NCBI GenBank assembly: GCA_902158735.1
Contig: CABGHG010000062.1
Span: 1-8,999 of the forward strand
Direction of reading: 5' to 3'
DNA from: Candidatus Methanolliviera sp. GoM_oil
GTDB taxonomy: Archaea > Halobacteriota > Methanoliparia > Methanoliparales > Methanoliparaceae
DNA length: 8,999 nucleotides
Below are positions 1-6,107 of this stretch, piece by piece (position 1 is the first letter of the stretch; each line of letters begins with the position of its first letter). Made by a program: the position numbers and the translations under genes. The notes beneath the pieces were generated by a model. The model was not told where the DNA came from. It saw only the letters and a program-made list of their open reading frames with translations, and searched no databases.

Positions 1-1046
1 TATCGATCGTCGAGGGTTTATATGATCAGATGAGCTCCGGAGAGATCCCACACCTTATTCTTCCAACGAGGAGTAAGAATAACATAGAGTACAATGAGGA
101 TAGTTGCGTGTGGGTCTATGGTAATTCGGAGAGTACGAGAAGCGCAAAGAGTGTCAGGGGTGCATACAGACTTTTGAAGACCGTCTATACGATAGATTTC
201 TTGAACTACCAGTTTAAAGGAGGTAAATCTTCCACGCTTAGGGAGCTCTACTACATCTCTGAAGGATGGGATTTGGCAAAATTTGGTGCTCAAGAGGAGA
301 GTAACAAATTAATCGAGGACCTTGAGATAATGAGTGATCTGCAGCGCGAAAATTTTCATATAAGACCGGAAGAGGATGGTGCCTCAGTAATAGGTCCGAT
401 AAAAATAAGAGAAGAGACGAGAAGGGGTCTAAAAGAAATTCATTGTCAGGATGACGTGGGGGAGGGGGGTTACCAGATTCCGACGGACGTCGATAGAATA
501 GATCTTTTAGAACACGATGCAGACTTTCTCATTGCCATAGAGACAGGGGGAATGAGAGATAGACTCGTGGAGAACGGATTCGATGAGAAATACCGCGCGA
601 TAATCGTGCATCTAAAGGGGCAACCAGCGAGGAGCACGAGAAGATTCTTAAAAAGGGTTGACAAAGAGTTTAAGATACCCGTGGTGGTCTTCACAGACGG
701 AGATCCGTGGTCATATCGAATATATGCATCAGTGGCATACGGCTCGATAAAGAGCGCACACCTCTCTGAATATATAGCCACACCGAACGCCAGATTCATA
801 GGAATCCAGCCATCAGATATCGTAAACTATGACCTGCCATCGGATAAACTGAGCGATCAGGATATAGGGGCACTAAAATCCGAGCTATCGGATCCGAGGT
901 TCAACACGGACTATTGGAGAAAAGAGATAAATCTTCAGCTCGATATCAAGAAGAAGTCTGAGCAACAGGCTCTCGCAAAATACGGATTGGACTTCGTTAC
1001 GGACAAATATTTGCCGACCAGGCTTTCGGAGATGGGCGTGATATAA
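1..1046 (+). CDS. top6A: DNA topoisomerase VI subunit A (Spo11-like), 5' end missing
   Basis: This is the DNA-cleaving A subunit of type IIB topoisomerase VI, an A2B2 enzyme that passes one duplex through a transient double-strand break; the B subunit supplies the ATPase. The frame is open from base 3, nine codons before the first ATG at 30, and upstream residues (IVEGLYDQ) look like coding sequence, so the true start lies to the left. Numbering from the ATG at 30, the winged-helix CAP domain carries RELYYIS, where Tyr75 (bases 252-254) is the expected nucleophile that forms the 5'-phosphotyrosyl link. The TOPRIM domain shows Glu171 (IAIETGG) and the Asp223/Asp225 pair in TDGDPW, the Mg2+ ligands. 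The Glu-to-Asp spacing of 52 matches what I recall for Methanocaldococcus. The C-terminal region (PSDIVNYDLPSDKLSD) is family-typical. About 20-30 residues are probably missing. The B-subunit gene, often adjacent, is not in this window. Confidence 0.95.
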   Translation, partial: SIVEGLYDQMSSGEIPHLILPTRSKNNIEYNEDSCVWVYGNSESTRSAKSVRGAYRLLKTVYTIDFLNYQFKGGKSSTLRELYYISEGWDLAKFGAQEESNKLIEDLEIMSDLQRENFHIRPEEDGASVIGPIKIREETRRGLKEIHCQDDVGEGGYQIPTDVDRIDLLEHDADFLIAIETGGMRDRLVENGFDEKYRAIIVHLKGQPARSTRRFLKRVDKEFKIPVVVFTDGDPWSYRIYASVAYGSIKSAHLSEYIATPNARFIGIQPSDIVNYDLPSDKLSDQDIGALKSELSDPRFNTDYWRKEINLQLDIKKKSEQQALAKYGLDFVTDKYLPTRLSEMGVI

Positions 1047-1050
1047 CTGC

Positions 1051-1057
1051 TTTTTTT
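1051..1057 (+). terminator. Oligo-T terminator after topoisomerase VI subunit A
   Basis: A run of seven T lies four bases after the top6A stop, followed by further T-rich sequence. Archaeal RNA polymerase can terminate at T-runs without a hairpin, so this probably ends the top6A transcript. No stem is seen. Confidence 0.45.
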
Positions 1058-1092
1058 GTTGAGTTTTGTGGTGATCTTCTCGCTTAAAAGAC

Positions 1093-1107
1093 GATAAAGT
1101 TTATATC
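1093..1107 (+). promoter_or_regulatory. Archaeal BRE/TATA promoter of the redox operon
   Basis: A purine-rich stretch GATAAAG followed by TTTATATC (1100-1107) fits the archaeal BRE/TATA-box pattern. Initiation about 25 bases downstream would give a leader of roughly 30 bases before the ATG at 1159. A strong ribosome binding site (GGAGAGTGATG, 1144-1154, close to the anti-16S consensus GGAGGTGATC) sits four bases before that ATG and fixes the start. Confidence 0.6.
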
Positions 1108-1158
1108 CATCCTATCTCAACTCGATTGGCTGTATCTGATGAAGGAGAGTGATGAAAG

Positions 1159-1593
1159 ATGGAGAGGTATATAAGACATATAATACTCTTAACGGCTCTG
1201 TTCGTAGTAGCCGTCGGCGTAGGCGTTGCCACCCCTGCATCAACTTCCGTCCAGTGGTATGATTACAACGATGGCATGAAGTTGGCGGAAGAGCAAAATA
1301 AACCGGTGATGATCGATTTCGGCGCAGATCAATGCAGGGCATGTAAAAAGTTGGACGAGGAGACGTTCACAGATGGACGGATGATCGAATTATCAAAAAA
1401 CTTTGTCTGCATCAAAGTTAATATAGATAAAGAAAGGGAGATCATGGGAAAGTATGGCAAAATAAGATTTATTCCCACCATCGTCTTCACTGATCCGCAA
1501 GGACACGAGATTCATCGAGCCATAGGTTTTAAGAACGCCGACAAATTCTTAAATGAGATGCATACTGCATTGAGTAAGGCAGAAGGACGATGA
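1159..1593 (+). CDS. Exported thioredoxin-like protein (CRAC active site)
   Basis: This 144-residue protein has a short basic N-terminus, a hydrophobic segment at about residues 8-24 (signal peptide or anchor), and a single thioredoxin-fold domain. The domain resembles the DsbD C-terminal/Thioredoxin_7 type. The redox motif is CRAC (Cys59-Cys62) after the FGADQ stretch, and the cis-proline is in FIPT (Pro106). The segment PVMIDFGADQC matches the usual first strand and helix start. It should reduce or exchange disulfides outside the cytoplasmic membrane. Its stop overlaps the start of the next gene (ATGA), and the promoter at 1093-1107 makes it first in a three-gene operon with a CxxC micro-protein and a membrane polyferredoxin. 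The neighbours suggest it receives electrons from them. Substrate is unknown. A lipobox is not seen. Confidence 0.85.
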   Translation: MERYIRHIILLTALFVVAVGVGVATPASTSVQWYDYNDGMKLAEEQNKPVMIDFGADQCRACKKLDEETFTDGRMIELSKNFVCIKVNIDKEREIMGKYGKIRFIPTIVFTDPQGHEIHRAIGFKNADKFLNEMHTALSKAEGR

Positions 1594-1733
1594 AATTTAA
1601 AGATATAGCCCGTTGGAAGATAGCACTCTCCTTTTTTATCTCTTTCTTGATCTACGGAATATTTCTAAAAGAGCCGAGCGTGATATACAACAATGCAGAG
1701 AGAATATGCCTCTCATGCATAGGAATAAAATAG
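1590..1733 (+). CDS. Small single-pass membrane protein with C-terminal CxxC, CD1871A-like
   Basis: This is a 47-codon gene, easily missed because of its size. Its ATG overlaps the stop of the thioredoxin gene (ATGA), and nine bases separate its TAG from the polyferredoxin start, so it is translationally embedded in the operon. The N-terminus is basic (Lys2, Lys4, Arg8, Lys10), followed by a hydrophobic helix at about residues 11-26, then a short tail ending ERICLSCIGIK with Cys40 and Cys43. The positive-inside rule puts the CxxC tail outside the cell. Size, single helix and the ICLxCIG ending closely resemble what I recall of the CD1871A family of CXXC-motif small proteins. The function of that family is not established. 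A role as a thiol intermediate between the polyferredoxin and the exported thioredoxin is inferred from gene order and topology. Confidence 0.8.
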   Translation: MKFKDIARWKIALSFFISFLIYGIFLKEPSVIYNNAERICLSCIGIK

Positions 1734-1742
1734 AAAGAAAAG

Positions 1743-2507
1743 ATGATGCTCAAAGATCTGGGTTCAATGAGAACCAGGGTGCAAATATTATCGCTGATGA
1801 TCATAAACTCTTACTTTCTCCCTTTTCTTAAGCACATCCCTTTTCCAGTCTTAAATTGCTATTCATGTCCTTTAGCGACGAACGCTTGCCCCATAGGAAC
1901 GTTACAGCGCTTTTTAGTAATAGGAAAAATTCCTTTCTTCACGATCGGGGTGATGGGAAGCATAGGATCATTATTCGGCAGGATGACGTGCGGTTGGATC
2001 TGCCCGTTTGGATTCTTACAGGATCTCGTTCACAAGATACCAATACCGATTAAAAAGAGGAAGATACCAGAGAAGTATGGTTTTATCAAGTTCATATCAC
2101 TTATTTTGGTGATATTAGGTCCTTTAGTTTTCTTGGAGCCATTCTTCTGTATGATCTGTCCGGTGGGAACTTTTGAGGCGGGAATACCATCCGTCTTGAT
2201 CTATGGTTTGGAGATCGGATCCTTCTTTTACTTCAAGTTGGCAATATTGGTCTCGATATTCTTCTTGATGGTGGTATTTAGCAGGCCATTTTGCAAGATC
2301 TTCTGTCCGTTGGGGGCGATATTAGCTCTCTTTAATGCCTTCAGCAGACTTAGATTGAAGGTTGACGAGGGATGTACGAAGTGCGGCAGATGCGAGAAGG
2401 TCTGCCCCATGGATATAAAGGTGTATGAGAAGCCAAACTCTATCAACTGCATCAGATGTTTGAAGTGCACAGAGGTGTGTGATCATATATCTCTCGTAAA
2501 GATGTGA
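1743..2507 (+). CDS. Membrane polyferredoxin, 4Fe-4S binding (NapH/YccM-like)
   Basis: This 254-residue integral membrane iron-sulfur protein has several hydrophobic helices (about 13-30, 63-80, 113-135, 160-182). Cysteine motifs lie between them: CYSCP (39, 42) with a further Cys49, CGWICP (83, 87), CMICP (136, 139) and CKIFCP (184, 188). A C-terminal 2[4Fe-4S] ferredoxin domain follows, with CTKCGRCEKVC (211-221) and CIRCLKCTEVC (236-246). The CxxxCP elements and the final ferredoxin are the hallmark of NapH/CcoG-type electron-transfer proteins. It likely accepts electrons in the cytoplasm and passes them across the membrane, here probably to the CxxC micro-protein and thioredoxin of the same operon. 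Start choice is uncertain: ATG at 1743 or 1746 has only a weak purine-rich site, and Met9 (1767) would also fit the family N-terminus. It is not a full NapGH set, since no NapG partner is present. Confidence 0.87.
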   Translation: MMLKDLGSMRTRVQILSLMIINSYFLPFLKHIPFPVLNCYSCPLATNACPIGTLQRFLVIGKIPFFTIGVMGSIGSLFGRMTCGWICPFGFLQDLVHKIPIPIKKRKIPEKYGFIKFISLILVILGPLVFLEPFFCMICPVGTFEAGIPSVLIYGLEIGSFFYFKLAILVSIFFLMVVFSRPFCKIFCPLGAILALFNAFSRLRLKVDEGCTKCGRCEKVCPMDIKVYEKPNSINCIRCLKCTEVCDHISLVKM

Positions 2508-2531
2508 CTTTAGGTTATCATGAATGAAAAA

Positions 2532-2588
2532 CTCGCCCTTCAGGGCGGGCCTGCCTGCCGCACCTGCCTGCCGCAGGCGGGGGCAGGG
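2532..2588. repeat. GC-rich hairpin plus tandem 13-bp repeat element
   Basis: This is a GC-rich island in AT-rich intergenic DNA. It starts with a hairpin (CGCCCT, 2534-2539, against AGGGCG, 2542-2547). Then a 13-base unit CCTGCCTGCCGCA is present twice head to tail (2550-2562 and 2563-2575). The second copy folds into GCCTGC/GCAGGC (2566-2571 with 2573-2578), and an outer CCTGCC/GGCAGG pairing (2563-2568 with 2582-2587) is also possible. The first hairpin resembles structures found at the 3' ends of IS200/IS605-type tnpB units. This may be a solo transposon end, a MITE-like or REP-like element, or the tail of an RNA. No transposase ORF is attached here. A terminator for the polyferredoxin operon is the alternative, but no T-run follows. 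Confidence 0.55.
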
Positions 2589-2654
2589 ATGATAAACGTT
2601 AAAGGTGTGGCATTGGATAAGATTTCAGATGAAAGATAAAAAATCACGTCATAC

Positions 2655-2670
2655 CGAAAAGTGTTTAAAC
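2655..2670 (+). promoter_or_regulatory. Candidate BRE/TATA promoter of the UPF0146 gene
   Basis: CGAAAAG followed closely by TTTAAAC (2664-2670) resembles an archaeal BRE/TATA box. Initiation near 2690 would give a leader of about 90 bases containing the hairpin repeat at 2736-2752. The evidence is position and composition only. Confidence 0.4.
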
Positions 2671-2726
2671 TTGCTAACATATTAACCTATTAGATAAGAT
2701 TTAGATGGTTGAAAATGTTCCATTCT

Positions 2727-2752
2727 CAAATAGCCGCAAATCGAAGATTTGC
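2727..2752 (+). repeat. TAGCCGC-hairpin intergenic repeat, copy 1
   Basis: The motif CAAATAGCCGCAAA (2727-2740) leads into a perfect 7-bp stem, GCAAATC/GATTTGC, with a GAA loop (2736-2752). The first 14 bases recur exactly at 6088-6101. TAGCCGC plus the same stem, with the complementary loop TTC, recurs at 7185-7206. It lies 30 bases before the UPF0146 start, so it may be part of that gene's leader. Function is unknown. Confidence 0.65.
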
Positions 2753-2781
2753 AGACATCACATAAACAGATTTGAAACGAA

Positions 2782-3186
2782 ATGTTTAGATTTAATAACC
2801 TGGCGGAATACATAATAAAAAATTATAGCGGCATGGTGGTAGAAATCGGTGTCGGATATAATTTCTATGTGGGAAAAGCACTATATGAGAAGATGCAATA
2901 CTTTGCCACGGATATAAAGGAGATAAAAAATCCTCCGTTCAATATGGTTATAGATGATGTCTTCGATCCTGATTTACCTTTATATGAAGGAGCAAAGCTT
3001 TTACTATCCATCAATCCACCAGAGGAGATCCAACCGGCTATCTGTGAGCTTGGAAGAACGGTATCTTCCTCGGTTATAATAAAACCTTTGAACGACGAGA
3101 CTATAGACTTCAAAAGATATTACAAGGAAGTATCGATCATAAATTACAAAAAATCACATTTTTATGAATTAAAAAGTCCAAGATGA
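2782..3186 (+). CDS. UPF0146 family protein (Rossmann, SAM-methyltransferase-like fold)
   Basis: This 134-residue protein matches the small archaeal UPF0146 family. The N-terminal VVEIGVGYN (residues 19-27) is a glycine-rich nucleotide-binding loop like motif I of class I SAM-dependent methyltransferases. It is followed by an acidic strand end ATDIKE (Asp44) and then DDVFDPDLPLYEGAKLLLSI, the usual following strand. The family is shorter than true methyltransferases, lacking much of the substrate-binding part, and its activity is not known. An in-frame TGA at 2773-2775 leaves ATG 2782 as the start, with only a weak purine-rich stretch before it. Its codons are more AT-rich than those of the flanking Top6A and Nre genes. 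It stands alone, with 95 or more non-coding bases on each side. Methylation activity is inference only. Confidence 0.82.
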   Translation: MFRFNNLAEYIIKNYSGMVVEIGVGYNFYVGKALYEKMQYFATDIKEIKNPPFNMVIDDVFDPDLPLYEGAKLLLSINPPEEIQPAICELGRTVSSSVIIKPLNDETIDFKRYYKEVSIINYKKSHFYELKSPR

Positions 3187-3231
3187 TCTTCGAGCTGATT
3201 TTACATCTTTCGGAAGTCAAAGTCAAAACCG

Positions 3232-3283
3232 AATATTCTAAATATTTGAAGATCACATTCATGACATAGGACTTAAAGGAGCT
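3232..3283 (+). promoter_or_regulatory. Promoter, possible operator and RBS of the nitroreductase-elp3-udg run
   Basis: A TATA-like CTAAATATT (3238-3246) lies within the near-palindrome AATATT-CTA-AATATT (3232-3246). A bound regulator there would block TBP, which is inference. Initiation about 25 bases on leaves a short leader containing a clear ribosome binding site, AAGGAGCT (3276-3283), three bases before the ATG at 3287. Confidence 0.45.
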
Positions 3284-3286
3284 GAA

Positions 3287-3805
3287 ATGGATTGCATAGA
3301 GGTCATAAAGGAGAGAAGATCCGTAAGGAGTTATTTGAAAAAGGATATAAGAGAAGAGGATTTGGAAGATATCCTTTGGGCAGGACAGCTCGCTCCATCC
3401 GGGGGGAATCTTCAGGCGAGAGAATTTATCGTGGTGAAGAGAAGAGAATTAAAAGAAGGGCTTGTTGAAGCATCTTTTGGACAAACTTTCATCGGAGAAG
3501 CTCCGGTAATAATCGTCGTCTGTGCAAATATACCCGAATCCTCGAAGAGATATGGAGAGAGGGGTCTTTTATTCTCGATACAGGACGCCTCTGCAAGTGT
3601 GATGAACATTCTCCTCGCCGCCTATGAAAAGGGATTGTCAACATGCTGGGCGGGAGCTTTCGATGAAGAAAGAGTGAGAGAAGTTTTGGATATTCCGAAA
3701 GAGATAAAACCGATCGCGATCATTCCAATCGGATACGGAGGAGAAAAACCGAAGATGCCGAGAAGAAAACCTTTGAAAGAGGTAACACATTACGATGGAT
3801 GGTGA
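3287..3805 (+). CDS. Nitroreductase family FMN-dependent oxidoreductase
   Basis: This 172-residue protein has the nitroreductase fold, homodimeric flavoenzymes that use NAD(P)H or reduced partners to reduce nitro, quinone or other electrophilic substrates. It has RRSVRSY (10-16), the FMN-phosphate-binding arginine/serine motif, and APSGGNLQ (36-43), the second FMN contact. A C-terminal IPIGYGGEKPKMP is the usual last strand and loop. The length fits the short archaeal/clostridial subgroup that lacks long insertions. The start is fixed by a good ribosome binding site. Its last 11 bases overlap the start of elp3, so the two are cotranscribed and probably coupled. Substrate cannot be read from the sequence. 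A true flavin-linked role in tRNA modification is possible only by association. Confidence 0.9.
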   Translation: MDCIEVIKERRSVRSYLKKDIREEDLEDILWAGQLAPSGGNLQAREFIVVKRRELKEGLVEASFGQTFIGEAPVIIVVCANIPESSKRYGERGLLFSIQDASASVMNILLAAYEKGLSTCWAGAFDEERVREVLDIPKEIKPIAIIPIGYGGEKPKMPRRKPLKEVTHYDGW

Positions 3806-5390
3806 AGAGAGAGAACGGAAGATAAGCAAGATAGTTGAGACATTTAGAGGAGAAGAAGATATAGATCGTTACAAAAAGAAGATAGCGGAAGAGATCGGTT
3901 CAAATAAAATTTTGAAGAATTCTGAGATTTTAAAATACGTAAAGGAAGAGAAGATCAGGGAGGCGTTGAGGAAGAAACCTTCTAGGACGATGAGCGGTGT
4001 TACCGTTGTTGCAGTGATGACCTCTCCTGTGGAATGTCCCCACGGCAGATGCGTCATGTGTCCAGGAGGGCCGACTAATAATTCTCCGCAGAGCTACACC
4101 GGATTTGAACCTGCTGCCATGAGGGGCGCGCAATGTGAATATGATCCATATCGGCAGGTAAAACAGAGGCTGGAACAGTTGAGATCAATAGGGCATCCAA
4201 TCGGGAAGGTGGAACTGATCGTTATGGGTGGAACATTCACGGCAAGACCGTTCTCATATCAAAGATCGTTCGTATCAGAATGTTTGGGTGCCATGAATGA
4301 ATTTTATGATTGCGGGCATCCAAATTCAAATGACAGTTATTCTAAATCTAAAAAATCTTCGATCTTTGAGGATGCAAAGAGAATAAATGAGACTGCGAGA
4401 GTGAGAAATATAGGAACAACCTTTGAGACGAGGCCCGATTATTGCAAAAGAGATGATATAGATGATATCTTATATCTCGGCGGAACTAAGGTGGAGATAG
4501 GTGTTCAAAGCATATATAATGAGGTTTTAGAGAAGATAAGGAGAGGTCACACGGTAGAAGATTCGATCGAGGCGAACATGGCGTTGAGAGACAGCGGATT
4601 GAAAGTTGGCTTCCACGTAATGCCCGGACTCCCATCTTCTGATTTTGATAGTGATCTTTGTATGTTCAAAGAGATATTCGAGGGCAATAACTTCAAGCCG
4701 GATCATCTCAAGATATATCCAACGCTTGTTGCGGAAGGAACGGAACTTTATGAATGGTGGAAGGCAGGAATATATGAGCCTTACAGAACGGAAGAAGCTG
4801 CAGAGTTAATTGCAGATATTAAAAAAATTGTTCCGCCATGGGTGAGAATACAGAGAATTCAGCGCGATATACCAAGTAACCACATCATCGATGGCGTGAA
4901 GAAGAGTAACATAAGACAGATCGCACAGGATATCTTGAGGAAGAGAGGAGAGAGATGCAGGTGTATAAGGTGCAGGGAAGTCGGGCACGCGAGAGGTGAA
5001 CCTGAAGATATCGACCTTTCGGTGAGGAAGTATTATTGCTGTGGGGGAGAGGAGTTTTTTATCTCGTATGAAGATCTAAAAAATGATATACTCATCGGCT
5101 TTATAAGGATGAGATTTCCGTTTAGACCCCATAGAAAAGAGATAAATGAAGATACTGCTTTGATCAGGGAGCTGCACGTCTATGGGCAGATGCTGGATGT
5201 CGGAAAAAAACCGGAGAAGATTTCATGGCAGCACAGAAATTATGGAAGATCACTGCTGAGAGAGGCAGAAGATATCGCAATCGAGAACGGATTTAAGAAG
5301 ATAGTGGTATGCAGTGGCATAGGAGCACGAGAGTACTATCGAAAATTTGATTATGAGTTGGACGGCGTTTACATGTCTAAAAAGTTATAA
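3795..5390 (+). CDS. elp3: tRNA uridine(34) carboxymethyl synthase, Elp3 family (radical SAM + GNAT)
   Basis: Archaeal Elp3 works without the other Elongator subunits. It uses a [4Fe-4S] cluster, SAM and acetyl-CoA to add a carboxymethyl group at C5 of wobble uridine in tRNA. The 531 residues match the usual archaeal length. A charged N-terminal region (1-60) precedes the radical-SAM domain, with cluster cysteines Cys81, Cys86 and Cys89 in CPHGRCVMCPGG. Further family motifs are MGGTFTARP, TFETRPDYC, GGTKVEIGVQS and HVMPGLP. A cysteine-rich part follows, with CRCIRC (388-393) and YYCCGG (413-418), probably binding zinc. The C-terminal GNAT domain has LIRELHVYG and the acetyl-CoA loop QHRNYGRSLL (479-488), ending in GAREYYRKFDY. 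The ATG at 3795 lies inside the nitroreductase 3' end, with GAGGT about 12 bases upstream. The uracil-DNA glycosylase gene follows 25 bases after the stop. Confidence 0.97.
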   Translation: MDGEERERKISKIVETFRGEEDIDRYKKKIAEEIGSNKILKNSEILKYVKEEKIREALRKKPSRTMSGVTVVAVMTSPVECPHGRCVMCPGGPTNNSPQSYTGFEPAAMRGAQCEYDPYRQVKQRLEQLRSIGHPIGKVELIVMGGTFTARPFSYQRSFVSECLGAMNEFYDCGHPNSNDSYSKSKKSSIFEDAKRINETARVRNIGTTFETRPDYCKRDDIDDILYLGGTKVEIGVQSIYNEVLEKIRRGHTVEDSIEANMALRDSGLKVGFHVMPGLPSSDFDSDLCMFKEIFEGNNFKPDHLKIYPTLVAEGTELYEWWKAGIYEPYRTEEAAELIADIKKIVPPWVRIQRIQRDIPSNHIIDGVKKSNIRQIAQDILRKRGERCRCIRCREVGHARGEPEDIDLSVRKYYCCGGEEFFISYEDLKNDILIGFIRMRFPFRPHRKEINEDTALIRELHVYGQMLDVGKKPEKISWQHRNYGRSLLREAEDIAIENGFKKIVVCSGIGAREYYRKFDYELDGVYMSKKL

Positions 5391-5415
5391 AATAGAGAAT
5401 CCGGGTTAATAAATA

Positions 5416-6033
5416 ATGAATGAGCTCAATGATATAGAGAACGAAGTCAGAGACTGCAAGAAGTGCGGTCTTTGGGAAGATAGGAATAACTACGTCTTTG
5501 GGGAAGGCGATCCGAACGCCGAGATCGTCTTCGTTGGGGAGGCTCCGGGGAGAGAAGAAGATAAAAGTGGAAAGCCCTTCATCGGATCGGCCGGAAAGGT
5601 CTTGTCTGAGACGCTCGAGAAGGCAGGGCTCAAGCGGGAGGACGTGTATATAACAAATATTCTCAAGTGTAGGCCGCCAAATAATAGAGACCCTCTGCCA
5701 GAAGAGGTTAAGAGCTGTTCTCCTTATCTCATCGGACAGATCGAATCTATCAGACCAAAAGTTATCGTTTGCCTCGGAAAACACGCATCTTCCTTCATTT
5801 TAGAGCTCTTTGGACTTGATTTTAGCAGTATAAGCAGAGATAGAGGGAGGGTTTATAAACTATCTAAATGGGGTCTCGATCTATTCGTCGTTCCAATATA
5901 CCACCCTGCGGCAACGCTCTATCGTGTGCAACTTAAAGAATCCTTCGAGAACGATATAAGAAAGATCGCTGAAATGTTGACCTCTCATGGGAATAGCAGG
6001 AATACGACACTGGATCAATTTTTTGGTGATTAA
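5416..6033 (+). CDS. Uracil-DNA glycosylase, family 4 (4Fe-4S), with PIP-like tail
   Basis: It removes uracil arising from cytosine deamination, the first step of base excision repair. Iron-sulfur ligands are Cys14 and Cys17 (DCKKCGL), Cys85 (LKCRPPNNRDP) and Cys101 (KSCSPYL), the family-4 arrangement. Motif A is GEAPGREED (41-49), and the second catalytic motif is HPAA with His163 (163-166). At 205 residues it is typical in length. The last residues, NTTLDQFFGD (196-205), resemble a PCNA-interacting peptide (QxxhxxFF) with Asn in place of the usual Gln. This would place repair at the sliding clamp; binding is inferred. Only 25 bases separate it from elp3, and no clear ribosome binding site precedes the ATG, so it is probably cotranscribed. 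A second ATG four bases on is out of frame. A hairpin terminator follows. Confidence 0.95.
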   Translation: MNELNDIENEVRDCKKCGLWEDRNNYVFGEGDPNAEIVFVGEAPGREEDKSGKPFIGSAGKVLSETLEKAGLKREDVYITNILKCRPPNNRDPLPEEVKSCSPYLIGQIESIRPKVIVCLGKHASSFILELFGLDFSSISRDRGRVYKLSKWGLDLFVVPIYHPAATLYRVQLKESFENDIRKIAEMLTSHGNSRNTTLDQFFGD

Positions 6034-6061
6034 GTTCAGCGATCCAGATTTTTGATTATGC

Positions 6062-6084
6062 AGAGGAGAGGAAAAATCTCCTCT
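6062..6084. terminator. Hairpin between convergent genes
   Basis: AGAGGAGA (6062-6069) pairs perfectly with TCTCCTCT (6077-6084) around a GGAAAAA loop. It lies 28 bases after the glycosylase stop and 23 bases beyond the minus-strand gene's stop, a likely bidirectional transcript end. No long T-run follows on the plus strand. Confidence 0.5.
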
Positions 6085-6087
6085 CCA

Positions 6088-6101
6088 CAAATAGCCGCAA
6101 A
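6088..6101 (+). repeat. TAGCCGC intergenic repeat, copy 2 (without perfect stem)
   Basis: CAAATAGCCGCAAA here is identical over 14 bases to 2727-2740. The perfect stem seen in the other copies is absent; only a weak pairing of GCCGCAAA with TTTGGC (6113-6118) can be drawn. It lies between the convergent-gene hairpin and the minus-strand stop codon. Confidence 0.6.
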
Positions 6102-6107
6102 GTAATA

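Noticed and set aside
1743..2507. Naming the polyferredoxin NapH of a periplasmic nitrate reductase
   Set aside because: No NapA, NapB or NapG nearby; the thioredoxin and CxxC micro-protein context points to a thiol-redox role instead.
2589..2639. Short ORF of 16 codons after the GC-rich repeat (starts MINVKGVALDK)
   Set aside because: No ribosome binding site, no neighbour coupling, and too short to judge; it could be the remnant of a gene start but nothing else supports that.
3184..3255. 8-bp inverted repeat TGATCTTC / GAAGATCA flanking the nitroreductase upstream region
   Set aside because: One arm overlaps the UPF0146 stop codon, the arms are 56 bases apart, and such a pair is expected by chance in AT-rich DNA.
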